A stretch of DNA of 64,000 nucleotides, taken from assembly GCA_014529385.2 (NCBI GenBank), contig CM043955.1, forward strand, positions 144,283,640-144,347,639, in the 5' to 3' direction. A model generated the notes under the pieces. It had not been told where the DNA came from. It was given only the letters and a program-made list of their open reading frames with translations, and did not search any database. Positions 24,367 through 35,036 of this stretch are shown here, piece by piece (positions within the stretch are counted from its first letter, which is position 1; every line of letters begins with the position of its first letter). The position numbers and the translations under genes were made by a program. This stretch comes from Adiantum capillus-veneris. Lineage: Eukaryota; Streptophyta; Polypodiopsida; Polypodiales; Pteridaceae.

Positions 24367-25140
24367 ATGGATGAATGGCTAGCAGGATTTGCTAATTGGA
24401 CGACAGAAGAAGAAGAGCTCCAAGCACAACTAGACGAACTCCGCATCTCCATCGAAGCTCGAGTGCCAGGCGTAATGGTAATTGATTTGTAGTGGGAGAG
24501 TCAACCAACACGCCAAACCCAGTGGATATACATAGGCCAAGTTCCAAGAAGAAGAAGGAGAAGGTCGAAACCATGTCCGCAACCTACAACCAACCCACAA
24601 CAACAAAATGGAAGGAGCTCTACACAATAGAGAATCAACACTATTCTACTTTGAGAATCGGGTAACTCAAGTCACCGAGGTAATTATCACAGTCAGTTTT
24701 CAAGTCTCACCTGATGCTGCAACACAGATAATGGAATCATTGGCTCACACTCTCACTAGAGAAACTAGGGATCTACTGAGTTTGTTTCAGGAAAGAACAC
24801 CACCCTCTCCCACAAGCTTGGACAGTGACTAAGCACCTCTAAGCTTCACATGAATCAGTACAACCTACCTCAAGACAGATCACACATACCAACACGTGTA
24901 CACTCAATCAAGGTAATACTGGATTTGAAGGCTCACTACCAGCACGTCATTGACACCATGCTGGGTGGGGAGCAATTTTTTGAGGTTCTGGCATCAGATC
25001 AACCATTTGTCCTACCTTTGGTACAAGGCAATGTACCGTTTGAAGTTTTAATCTATGTCCTAGTATAAGAGGGTATACACGCCTCCTTGTAAAGAAGAAA
25101 AAACTTTTGCAAGTTAAGCAGTGTGTCTTTCTAGCTCTCT
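24367..25140 (+). pseudogene. Element C leader and broken Gag N-terminus
   Basis: A frame starting at 24367 (MDEWLAGFANWTTEEEELQA) runs about 40 codons. Similar protein-like pieces then continue in other frames at 24608-24832 and 24850-25068 (YLPLVQG-type text before the stop). They suggest an N-terminal part of Gag, or a small upstream frame, now broken by indels. Confidence 0.45.
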
Positions 25141-25150
25141 CTCAGTAATC

Positions 25151-28100
25151 ATGGCAAGTGTAGCATTTCCAACATCTAAAGGAAAGAAGGGGGAGGATTT
25201 GGTAACAGACTTCCTAGATGACTTTGAAGTAGCATGTGTAGTGAGCAACAAAGATACGGATGAATCCCGGGTTAGAATCTTTAAGCATCTCATGAAGCTA
25301 GAAGCTAGATCATGGTACAATGCACTTCCACAAGCAACCAAGGATGACTGGGAACCCTTAAAAACCGCTTTTAAGAGGCGCTTTGGGGGAGGTACCACTT
25401 TAGAAAAGTTGTGGGACAAGTTGAGAGACTTGAAGCAGGAGGGTCTTTTAGAATATGCCACCTATGAGTCCAAATTTGTGGATTTGTGGGAACGGTGGGT
25501 TGAGTCACTGGCAAGGGGGGAAGCCGCACCCGATTTCCTAAAAAAAGATCGGTTCACGCATGGCTTATGGCCGCTTCTCAAGGAGAAGGTGAAAGGTAGA
25601 TTCCCGGCTACGTACGAGTTAGCCGTTGAGATTGCTCGCCTTAAGGACAAGAAGCTGCGAATGAAAGCCAAAGAAATCGAGTCAACAGAAGCAGGAACAT
25701 CGCGTCGACCAGCAACTACGACAACCACCATACCACCACCACCGGCTCTTGGGGTAAGAGATGACCAACAAGATATGTTGGCCCATATTACTGACCAACT
25801 GCAGAATTTGTCTGTCCACTTAATACAGCAAGGGAGGAGTCAAGAAAGAGATCAAGACCCTGGAAGAGCACGACGACAAAACAGGGAGTATCATTGCTAC
25901 AACTGTGGAGAAGACGGTCACGATATGTACTACTGTCCCAAACCACGACAAAACTATAATAGAGGAGGTAGGAGGAACCAATTGTCACCCCCTAGAGAAA
26001 GAACACCCCCACCCCGAGCACCACCCCCACCAACACAAATTCTACGTCCATCCCAGAAACCACTACAAGCATCCATCCCACCTCTTCCACCAACCCCACC
26101 ACCTGATCGCCCTGTAAACATCATAAGGCTAGAAGAGAAAGGAAAAGCCGTAGTAGTGGATCCACCCAGAGCAAAGGAGAGGGACAAGGGTAAGGAGAAG
26201 GTAACCTTTTTAGAACCACTTGAAGCCATGACTGTGAAAAGAGTTAGGAGGGAGAAAGCTACACAATCAGATGATGAGAGAAGCATGAGAGGAGAAACTA
26301 GCAAGAGGCCATCCAGGCCACGACGGAAATTGGGCATCACCGACTTCCAGCTAGGGGAAAGTTCTAAGCCCTATGATCTAACATTGGATGTGGCAGAGCA
26401 AGGACCGAAGATTACATGGCCACAGCTGCTACATCTTGTACCTAAAGTAAGGCTACAATGGTCTAAAATGGTAAGTACAAGACGCTCCAAAACAAAGGTA
26501 GCCGGAGCAATTTCGGGATGCAACATGGATGACATCCTTCCAATTGTCGACGTAAACATAAAAGGAAAGAGGGTTGGAAACACCTACATTGATGGAGGTG
26601 CACAAATCTGTGTAATGAGAGAAGCTATGATGCTTCGATCAGGGCTCGAGGTTGACAGGCCTTCTCCATGCAAGGCAAAGATGGCAAACAACGCAAAAGT
26701 AAAGTGTGTGGGTGTGGTAAGTGCCGTGAAAATCAAAGCTTTCAACACTGAGGTAGAGGTAGATGTTTTTGTAATGCCTACTAAGGGGGAGGGCTATCCA
26801 CTAATCTTGGGAAGGCCATGGTTGATGGCCATGAAGGCAAAACAGGACTGGGGTACTGGCCTTCTACGCATGACCGGTAAGAAAGGGGAGACAATCTACT
26901 ACGACATGAGGATTGGCAAGCAGAAGCAAATGAATCTAGAAACATCGGCAGATGAAACCACTAGCGAATCTTCCAGTTCTGAGGAGGAGACCACATCCAC
27001 CGACGAAAGTGACAGTTCCATTGATGTGATGGGTATCATTATGAAGGATCCACAAAGGGTAAGCACAACTGGTGATCCATCACCAAAAGGGAAACCCAAT
27101 GAAGAGGAGAGAAAATCACCTGGCCTAGGAGGAACTAGGTTGAAGGGTATGTTGTCTACGGAATTAACACTTGAGGAGAAAGATAGTTTTTTGCAAATGT
27201 TGATGGGATTTCCTAACCTGTTCATTGACAACTATGAAAGAATCACAGGCATTACATTGGTGGAACATCATATTAAGCTGAAGGAAGGGGTAAAACCAGT
27301 TGTGCAAAAGCTACGACGACTGGGGTTCATACAAGAAAAGGCACTCTTGGCCGAGGTAAGGAAACTGCTGGAGGCGGGATTCATCTATCCTGTAGAAAAC
27401 TCAGAATGGGTGTCACCCGTAGTGGTGACGCCTAAAAAGAATGGTAAGTGGAGGGTCTGTGTTGACTACAAACCACTAAATGCAGCTACAAAGAGAGGCC
27501 ACTTTCCTCTCCCTTTCTTGGATGAAATTCTGAATGAAGTAGCGGGTTTTGAATGCTATACTGTCTGTGATGGTTATTCAAGATACTTTCAAATACGCAT
27601 AGCCTTGGAAGATCAGCTGAAAACCACTTTTATCACGCCATGGGGTTGTTTTGCATACAGGGTTATGCCATTTGGTCTCACAAATGCACCTGCCACATTC
27701 CAAAGATATGTCACATATGTTTTTCAATCGTTCTTTGGAACATCCATAAGAGTGTTCATTGATGATTTTTGTATATATAGCTCCCGTATTTCACATTTAG
27801 AAAAGGTAACTGAAGGTTTGGCCAGGTTGCAGAGCCTAGGTGGGCAATTAAATGTGGATAAATGTCACATTGGGGAGAGTAAAGTCATTCTACTAGGCCA
27901 TGAAATTTCAGCAAGAGGTATCAACGCCGACCCAAGTAAGGTGTCCGCACTCATAGCCCTACCTTCACCAACGACCGCACGTCAACTGGTCTCTTTTCTA
28001 CAGAAGGTGAGGTACTTAAGTAGATTCATACATCTACTATCACAACTTGTTCTACCACTGCAACAACTCACTCAAAGATCAACTTTCACTTGGGACGAGG

Positions 28101-28477
28101 AAAGCGAACATCACTACAACAAGGTAAAGGAGGTCTTAGCCACTCTGCCAACTATCTCACCACCTAAGTGGGATGAAAAATTCTATGTCACCTCAAGTGT
28201 TGGTGATGACTCATTGGGGGCTGTGCTACTCCAAAAGGATACGACGACATCTTTCATGAGGCCAATCTACTTCTCTAGTCGAATGATGACAGCAGGAGAG
28301 AAAGGTTTCACCCATGTGGAACACTTAGTCCTAGCTCTTAGATTTGCAACTACAAAGTTTAGGTCATATTTTCTGCCTAAGAAATTTGTGATTCTAACCA
28401 GGGATGAAATATTTCCCTATGTTGTACAACACATGGATGTGTCTGCTAGGATTACTAAATGGCTAGTTCGTCTGTAA
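25151..28477 (+). CDS. Element C Gag-protease-RT-RNase H polyprotein, truncated by stop
   Basis: The start MASVAFPTSKG at 25151 is chosen over an upstream in-frame Met at 25121. A Gag domain is at residues about 10-180 (FKHLMKLEARSWYNAL). A CCHC knuckle, CYNCGEDGHDMYYC, is near residue 249. A Pro-rich linker follows. The retropepsin site is DGGA near residue 481, with LILGRPWL after it. RT runs from about residue 740, with WVSPVVVTPKKNGKWRVCVDY and the active site FIDDF (usual YxDD). The first RNase H, near residue 1010, reads VTSSVGDDSLGAVL, where the usual first catalytic Asp is absent. The frame ends at TAA 28475-28477 and continues without shift after it. Confidence 0.92.
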   Translation: MASVAFPTSKGKKGEDLVTDFLDDFEVACVVSNKDTDESRVRIFKHLMKLEARSWYNALPQATKDDWEPLKTAFKRRFGGGTTLEKLWDKLRDLKQEGLLEYATYESKFVDLWERWVESLARGEAAPDFLKKDRFTHGLWPLLKEKVKGRFPATYELAVEIARLKDKKLRMKAKEIESTEAGTSRRPATTTTTIPPPPALGVRDDQQDMLAHITDQLQNLSVHLIQQGRSQERDQDPGRARRQNREYHCYNCGEDGHDMYYCPKPRQNYNRGGRRNQLSPPRERTPPPRAPPPPTQILRPSQKPLQASIPPLPPTPPPDRPVNIIRLEEKGKAVVVDPPRAKERDKGKEKVTFLEPLEAMTVKRVRREKATQSDDERSMRGETSKRPSRPRRKLGITDFQLGESSKPYDLTLDVAEQGPKITWPQLLHLVPKVRLQWSKMVSTRRSKTKVAGAISGCNMDDILPIVDVNIKGKRVGNTYIDGGAQICVMREAMMLRSGLEVDRPSPCKAKMANNAKVKCVGVVSAVKIKAFNTEVEVDVFVMPTKGEGYPLILGRPWLMAMKAKQDWGTGLLRMTGKKGETIYYDMRIGKQKQMNLETSADETTSESSSSEEETTSTDESDSSIDVMGIIMKDPQRVSTTGDPSPKGKPNEEERKSPGLGGTRLKGMLSTELTLEEKDSFLQMLMGFPNLFIDNYERITGITLVEHHIKLKEGVKPVVQKLRRLGFIQEKALLAEVRKLLEAGFIYPVENSEWVSPVVVTPKKNGKWRVCVDYKPLNAATKRGHFPLPFLDEILNEVAGFECYTVCDGYSRYFQIRIALEDQLKTTFITPWGCFAYRVMPFGLTNAPATFQRYVTYVFQSFFGTSIRVFIDDFCIYSSRISHLEKVTEGLARLQSLGGQLNVDKCHIGESKVILLGHEISARGINADPSKVSALIALPSPTTARQLVSFLQKVRYLSRFIHLLSQLVLPLQQLTQRSTFTWDEESEHHYNKVKEVLATLPTISPPKWDEKFYVTSSVGDDSLGAVLLQKDTTTSFMRPIYFSSRMMTAGEKGFTHVEHLVLALRFATTKFRSYFLPKKFVILTRDEIFPYVVQHMDVSARITKWLVRL

Positions 28478-29164
28478 GAGTTTGACTACACGGTACAGGT
28501 AGAAAGCACGACAAGGGCAAGTTTGGGGGGACTCATGACCTACCAAGTCTTTGAAAGGGAGGAGAAGCAATCTAAGGAAGGAGAAGTCCGATTACCTCTA
28601 GTACCACCGATGGTAGAAGGAGCATACTCTCTCTACTTTGATGGAGCATACAAGTGAGCGTCCGACAAAGCAGCTGCATGCATAGTGGTCTTTGATGACA
28701 AAGGGACAAAGGTATTTTCGTTGGGCCAATTGTTAGATTCACATTCTAACAATGAAGCTGAGTATGCAGCACTAACCAAGGGTCTACAATGGTGTGTCTC
28801 GCAAGGTGTACAACGCCTTAATGTATTTGGGGATGCTCTACTTCTGGTAAGGCAAGTAAATGGAGCATGGACATGCAAGAATCCTAGTTTAAGGACTCAC
28901 TTAAGTGGTGTAAAAACCTTGTTGGGTAAGTTTGAAGAAGTTCAAATACACCATATCCCAAGGGCTCAAAACCAAGAAGCAGATGCCCTAGCAAGTGAAA
29001 GACTACAGGAAGTGGTGGTTGGAGCAATAAAGCTAAAGCTCCCTCTATTTCAAGGCAGTGATGCCTTGCCTGACATCATGCATTTTTTGGAAACAGGAGA
29101 ATGCCCATCAGATTTAACAAAGGGACAGAAGCAATGGATGACGCGGAAGGCCACAAGGTATTGA
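28478..29164 (+). pseudogene. Element C second RNase H (Tat-type)
   Basis: Same frame as the upstream polyprotein, between stops at 28475-28477 and 29162-29164, with another stop at 28655-28657. It carries the four acidic positions of a full RNase H: LYFDGA, SNNEAEYAAL, VFGDALLLV and NQEADALA, plus VNGAW. A second RNase H after a degenerate first one is known from plant Tat retrotransposons. It would degrade the RNA strand during reverse transcription. The stops prevent a full product. Confidence 0.88.
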
Positions 29165-30403
29165 CTCATCAATGATGGTTTGTACTGTAAGGGTAAGGAC
29201 CAAATACTCAGGAAGGTCCCTCTCTCTCAGGAAATCACGGGAGTAATTGCTAGTTGTCACGACGGGGTTTGTGGTGGTCACTTTTCCCTAGACATAACAA
29301 GTAGGAAAATCTTGCAGGCAGGCTTCATATGGCCTAGCCTCAATCGTGATGTACACCACTAGTGCAAAACATGTAAGTTGTGTCAAAAGGACGGCACTAG
29401 GTCACTTATGCCTGAACCACAGACACCTATTCTCTCATATGGCCCATTTGAAAAATGGGGTATCGATGCCATTGGGCCATTACCTAGGGCCAACTCAGGA
29501 AAATTCTACATTATCATGGGGGTCGACTACATGACTAGATGGGCAGAGGCTACAACCACCACTAGAATCACAGCAGTAGAGGTAGCTAAATTTATCTACG
29601 AGCACATATGTTGTAGGTTTGGCACACCTTTAGAGATCATCTCTGATAGAGTGCCAGGTTTCAGAGCAGACTTGGTAGGAGAATTAATGCAGAAACTGGG
29701 CATTACAAGGAGGCACTCTTCACCATATTACCCTCAATGTAATGGCCTAGTTGAAAAGGTAAATGGAATGGTTTCTAAAATTATTACCAAGCAGGTAAAC
29801 AATCATCCTGGAGACTGGGATAAGTATCTACTACCAGCTTTATGGGCCTACAGAACTTCATTTTGTACATCCTTGGGATTCACACCGTATCATCTAGTAT
29901 TTGGTAAGGAAGCAATCTTGCCCATTGAAGTGCAACTACAAAGTCTCAGAGTAATGGCAAGCCAGCTTCAACAGCCCAACATGCATTTGAGAGATCACAT
30001 CATCAACATGGAAAGACTGGAGCTGGACAGAGAAGAAGCAATAAATTATTATGCAGCACAAGCAGAGTATAGACGACTTAGTTTTAACGAGCATCTCCGG
30101 AAAAAAGAATTGAAGAAAGGAATGTTGGTGCTCCGCTACGACAATCGCTTCGACACGCGCAAGGATAAGAAACTCCTACTCCGATGGGAAGGTCCTTTCA
30201 TCATCAGGAAAAAGTATGCCAATGGAAGCTACCAGCTTATGGAGGTTGATGGAAAACTTCATAAAACCAGGGTAAATGGTTGGCGACTTAAACCTTATTT
30301 TCTTCGATTTGACCAGGCTCCACCAATTGACATTCCAGATGAGGACACACCATCAGCCGCCACCTCCGATGATAATGATCAAACAGATGAGCTAGAGACA
30401 TGA
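29165..30403 (+). pseudogene. Element C integrase
   Basis: Same frame again. The HHCC zinc domain is SCHDGVCGGH with CKTCKLC. A TAG stop at 29360-29362 lies just before the first of those cysteines. The catalytic core then reads WGIDAIGPLP, IISDRVPGF and YYPQCNGLVEKVNG, giving the D, D and E positions. The C-terminal part has LLLRWEGPFIIRKK, a GPF-type fold common in gypsy integrases, and an acidic tail ending at 30403. The 341-codon part downstream of the stop is open. Confidence 0.9.
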
Positions 30404-30415
30404 ATGCCTCTAGCC

Positions 30416-30427
30416 AAAAGGGGAGGG
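30416..30427 (+). promoter_or_regulatory. Element C polypurine tract
   Basis: AAAAGGGGAGGG lies four bases before the 3' LTR start at 30432. It is the expected plus-strand priming site. Confidence 0.8.
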
Positions 30428-30431
30428 CTAA

Positions 30432-31744
30432 TGATGGGGGCTTTTCACAAGCCAAGCTCCCATACCCCTCTTCTCTCGTCCCCACCCCATGAAAACCCCC
30501 TCTTAGGGAGGGAGTGATAAAAGGCATTGGAAAAAGTAAGAAAAAAATAAAGTATGATTATGTAAATATATAAGAAAGGTAAAATAGGCCACCTCATGCC
30601 TGCGGGGTAGCCCATCCCCACCTTGCCTCCTTTTTCTTCACTGTTGCCCCGTCGTGTGTCCCTTTTCCTCTCCTCCACTCAAAAGGTCAACCCCCTCTCT
30701 CTTCCCCTTGTCCTTTCTCCTTTCTCTCTCCCCTCAAGCTACCCCACCTCTCACCAATAATGCATTATAACTCACCAATAATGCACCCTAACTCACATGC
30801 AACTTACCCTATCTTCCAAAATAGTATACCCCACCCCCTCTTTCTCTCTCCTATCATATCCCATGACCCAAATACCCCCCTCTCTCTCTAAAGGGCGCCA
30901 TATCTCTTGTCTTGTAGCTAAATAACCTTCCCCACACTCACACACACTCAGTTTCACTGAAAAAGGTGCCCACAGACCCATCCCCACCCAGTGGTTACCT
31001 GATTTTTCTTGTGTTCACACACATCTGCACACAGATTCACCTCTGAACACACTCCCCTCTCTCCCCTCTTGTAATTACTTTATTCTCCATGTCACCTCTC
31101 ACTTTTTTTCATCAACCCATCTCTCTCTCTCTCTTAGTCTCTCTCTCATGAGACTGCTGTTCTGGCACATATACACACAGCCAGACAAGTGGGGCCCACA
31201 GTCACATGGCCTATGTAGATAATGATTTCTTCATTTCTAAATTCTAGAATTCCTCCTTCCTCCTCCCCTATATAAAGAGGGGTCACCATCACACTAAATA
31301 CACACACACCATCACCAAAGAGTACACTATGCACTGTGTGTGCCTAGTGCACACACACACAACCACACCATCACCATCACCGCAATCACCATGCTCGTCT
31401 TGAGCATGACCTCTACACCCTTGGGCTATGGAAGATGAAGGGAAACTAAATGAAGGATGATGGCCATAACCCTCGTGCGAGTCTTCGCCATCAACTCCCA
31501 CCTATCCTCCATGTGCTCTACCACGCTCTCCCTTCTGATTCCCCTACCCTATGCTCCCCATTTCATCGCCTTATTCTCTAAATAAAGCTTGAGGTTTTGT
31601 GAGTATGTTTTCTTGCAATGTTTTGCCCATGTGAGGTGTGCGGAATCGCCACCTAGTCTTGTGTTTGGAGTGAGCTTGTGTATGTGTGAAGGGTGTGCGG
31701 ATTCGCCATCCTTTTGTGGTGCCTAAGTACTAAGCCGCTATATC

Positions 31745-31782
<38 letters not shown>

Positions 31783-31992
31783 TGATCTCATTCCCTTTCC
31801 TCTTCATCATTACTCCCAAGCATCCATCTCTCTTGGATGAAAACTTTGTTATGGTGGTGTGTTGTTTGCGTCCTAGCCGCTGAAGCTAGGTGGTGCCCCC
31901 TGTTTGCTTTACCATGACAGGCTCGAGGCGCGCCATTCGGTCCCCGGTGTTTTAGAGGGTGTCGGGGTTCGGGGTTCGCTTTGCTCTCGTCA
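30432..31992 (+). repeat. Element C 3' LTR
   Basis: 1561 bases, TG...CA, nearly identical to the 5' LTR outside a few indels. It keeps about 160 bases near its start that the 5' LTR lacks, and has single copies of the segments duplicated there. Confidence 0.93.
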
Positions 31993-32992
31993 ACATCTAC
32001 AGCAGCAGCCCAATATAGGAATTGCCAAACATACCAGGCCTTGAAAACAATTTGAGATTTTAGCTTGGCAGTCTGCTGGAGTACATTATGCGAGAGAATT
32101 TGACAAAGGTTGATATGAACTTGTGGATCCAGTATCTTGGCCAACAGCACAGCAAACAATTTTTCGGATACATACGTTGGGTTGTTCTTAAGGCTTACTG
32201 CTTCGGCTACAAACCTGTAAGCAGTGGAGGCTTCCAGTTCTGCTATACTGGAACTCCTTGAGCACTTGCCTTGCACTTTGATCTAGCCGTTTCATCCTCC
32301 TTCAAAGCTATACTTATCTGCTGCGCAGTTTCCACAGAAGGTTTGGGCTCATTGGGCATTCGGAATGCAAATGCTATGGCTTCTGGTGTCACTAACACCT
32401 TCCTACTATTTACCATGGCACTGCCATTTTTAGCGTCAAAGGAATCAAGAACTTGCTTAATGATATCTGCATCAAAAGCAATCCTTGTAGCTTGCAGCAC
32501 AACTCGAAGATCCCAGAGTTGTAGCAGAGGCATTGCTGGATCAGTAAATACAGAACACTGGATTTTATTGTACGGGATAACAGGAAGGCTTGCCTTTTCC
32601 TCAGCAACTATGGCCCGGGTTTCCTCAAGAAACTCCTGCATCTTCTTTGAGCGTTTCTTTCTACCCATACACTGTGAGGTCGATGACGATGAAATAGGCG
32701 ACGGAGAAGATGACTTACTTGTCGTGTCAAAGCCATTTCCTGGTGTCACTGGCAAGACTATCTGACAGTCAACTGTCTCGTTAGAGGTCGAAGTTTGCGG
32801 TTGCAGCGAAAAAACCTCGGAGCTTGGCGATGGCGAATGGTTAACAGGAGGGAAGTGTCGCGCAGGAGATTTATGAGGAAAAATGCTAACTCTCTTGACT
32901 GTTATACGTGTTCGCGCCATAAAAGATCCACCACTCGTCGCTCCTAGACTTGTGTGTGTGGTTTGCTGTCGTGGCAGACATGCATTGGACAA
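31993..32992 (-). pseudogene. Element B accessory region, N-terminal part
   Basis: The minus frame 32992-32243, probable start MARTRITVKRV within it, has a basic Ser/Pro-rich head, then a segment with VFTDPAMPLLQLWDL and VTPEAIAFAFRMPNE. Its layout loosely recalls the plant-transposon-protein domain of Athila-type ORFs. A frameshift near 32260 moves to a second frame (SSSIAELEASTAYRFVAEAV...) that is cut at 31993 by element C and resumes at 22755. The open frame overlaps the end of integrase, where its Met at 32992 is not necessarily the true start. Confidence 0.55.
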
Positions 32993-34537
32993 GACTGTGA
33001 CCCATCCTTGTAATAATTACCACTGGCGTGCCATTTGACCGTTGGGCGCTTAAAAATTGGAAAGTGTATCCATACTGGTACTGGACTGATTTCCAGTCTG
33101 GCTCAACCGTACTGGTACTGATTCTAAGGTCAACCCGATGTGGTCCTTCTGGTACTGGTTCTGAAGCTGGAACTGGTTGCACATGAAAAAGTCCACAAAT
33201 TTCTGATTCCGGTATCTCTTGATCAGCAACCTCCAGTTTCTTAGTACCTTGTTCTGGCCCAATTTCTCTGGTCTCTGAATAATAAAGCTTGATCTTTGCT
33301 CCATTATATACTCCTGGCAACATCAATTCAGATAAATCTTTTAGTCTGACTGTGCCATTGGAGAAGACCCAATCTACCTCAAAAGGTCCTGCCCAGGCAA
33401 TCTTCAAGTTCGGCTTCTTTGGACCCAGTCTAGACTGACCAGTCTAGACTGATATAGAAGCACTAAGTCTCCTTTCTGGAATTCTTGAACTTTAATTCGG
33501 CGATCATGCCAGTGCTTCCTTCGTTGTTGAACAATTTCTTGCTCCAGTATAGCCCTTTGCCTGAGTTCATCTATTTGCATGAGTTCATCCAGCCTCTTCT
33601 TAAGATTATGGTTGAAGTCTAATCCATACTTCACAGCCATTCTCAGACTAGGGATTACCAACTCCATAGGAACCACACCTTTAGTACCATACCCCATTCT
33701 GAATGGTGTCATTCCAGTAGTTACCTTATAAGTTGTCCTATAAGCCCATAGAGCAGTCTGAAGTTTCAAATCCCACTGGTCTGGTTTCTTTTGCACCACC
33801 TTAGTGAGAATAGTCTTTATTGTCTTATTGCTACTTTCAGCCTGTCCATTGCATCTGGGATAGTAAAGAGTAGATTTCCGATGCTTGACTGAAAGCATAT
33901 CCAATAGGATTTACATAGTGTCATTGATAAAATGTGTTCCTTGATCGGTCACAATCTCTACTGGACATCCATATCGGCAGACAATATTCTCAAACAGAAA
34001 CCTTGCAGTTGACTTGGTTGTGTTGTCAGGAAGAGCCTTAGCTTCAACCCACTTGGTAACATAACAAGTAGCCATTACTATGTACTTGTTCTTTCTGGGA
34101 GTCACCTTCTTAAAAGGTCCCATAAAATCCAGTCCCCATTTCATGAATACTCCCAGTGGTTGTATTGGCATTAAGGGAGTCATATCTGCAGCTGTTGGTC
34201 GGCCCATTCTTTGGCATATGTCACAATTTTTACAAAAACTTCTGACATCAACAATTAGTGTTTGCCACCACAGACCAGCTTGCAGAATCTTCTTGTAGGT
34301 TACTTCGTTGGAAAAGTGTCTCCTAGACTCACCATTATGCGCTTCTGAAATCACTTGCATTCTTCCTTCCATAGGGACACATCGTTGAAGTACACCATCT
34401 ACACCCAGTCGATAAAGTAATCCTCCTATGATAGTAAATTTCAGGCTTTTTATGATCAGAGCTTTTCTGATTTTGCTTCCAATCCTCTGGAAAGGCACCT
34501 TGGGAAAGGAATTGATAAATATCATACCATTCCGCAT
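32993..34537 (-). pseudogene. Element B integrase
   Basis: On the minus strand: a zinc-binding domain with AHNGESRRHFS and CKNCDICQ, a core with WGLDFMGPF and IVTDQGTHF, then after a stop TYYPRCNGQAE-like text (here LYYPRCNGQAESSNK) giving the third catalytic residue. A DLVLLYQSRL segment is followed by a 14-base direct duplication (plus strand about 33423-33450, TAGACTG repeats) that shifts the frame. WAGPFEVDWVFSNGTVRLKDL then follows as the C-terminal GPF-type region. The stop at 33909-33911 and the duplication disrupt it. Confidence 0.85.
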
Positions 34538-35036
34538 CCAGTGATTCTTCTGCCTCTAACTGAAATAAATAAGCATCCACTGGCTCATCTCTCAAGGGTG
34601 ATTGTGAATATCCTTCCGTACTTCTTGAAAGAAAATCAGCTCCACAATGGTTTTGGCCAGGCTTATGGAAAATTCTGAATTCAAATTCCATAAGGAACAT
34701 CATCCATCTTATCAGCCTGCCTTGAATAATGACTTTGTTAATCAGAAACAGAAGAGCTTGATGGTTCACATAAAAATGAAATAACTTTCCCAACAGGTAA
34801 TGCCTGAACTTCGTGGCGCTAAAAACCATTCCGAGGGCTTCTCTCTCAGTAGTCGTATAGCCTTGTTCAGCCTGACTGAATCTGCAACTAGCAAAATAGA
34901 CCGGATAGTCTGTTCTACCATCTGGCTGAGCTAATATTGCCCTTATTGCCAATCCTGAAGCATCTACATGTACGTGGAAAATAATATCCCAATTTGGCTG
35001 CCTAAGGACTGGTTTACTGGTAATGGATTTTTTCAA
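34335..35036 (-). pseudogene. Element B RNase H
   Basis: A 233-codon open minus-strand stretch. It shows VHVDASGLAIRAIL with the first catalytic Asp, then YTTTEREALGMVFSATKFRHYL, and FHKPGQNHCGADFLSR with the last Asp. It is a single RNase H of standard gypsy type, unlike the dual arrangement in element C. The end runs out of frame and overlaps the start of integrase. Confidence 0.85.

Larger units (their letters stand above)
22756..31992 (+). mobile_element. Tat-like Ty3/gypsy retrotransposon C nested in B
   Basis: 5' LTR 22756-24293, PBS 24296-24312, gag-pol about 24367-30403, polypurine tract 30416-30427, 3' LTR 30432-31992. The ends are TG...CA. Flanks are AACAT (22751-22755) and ACAT (31993-31996), a 4- to 5-bp target duplication. 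The polyprotein carries Gag, protease, RT, RNase H, a second RNase H of the type found in plant Tat elements, and integrase, all in one plus frame from 25151 to 30403. Four in-frame stops inactivate pol. It interrupts the accessory region of element B. Confidence 0.95.
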
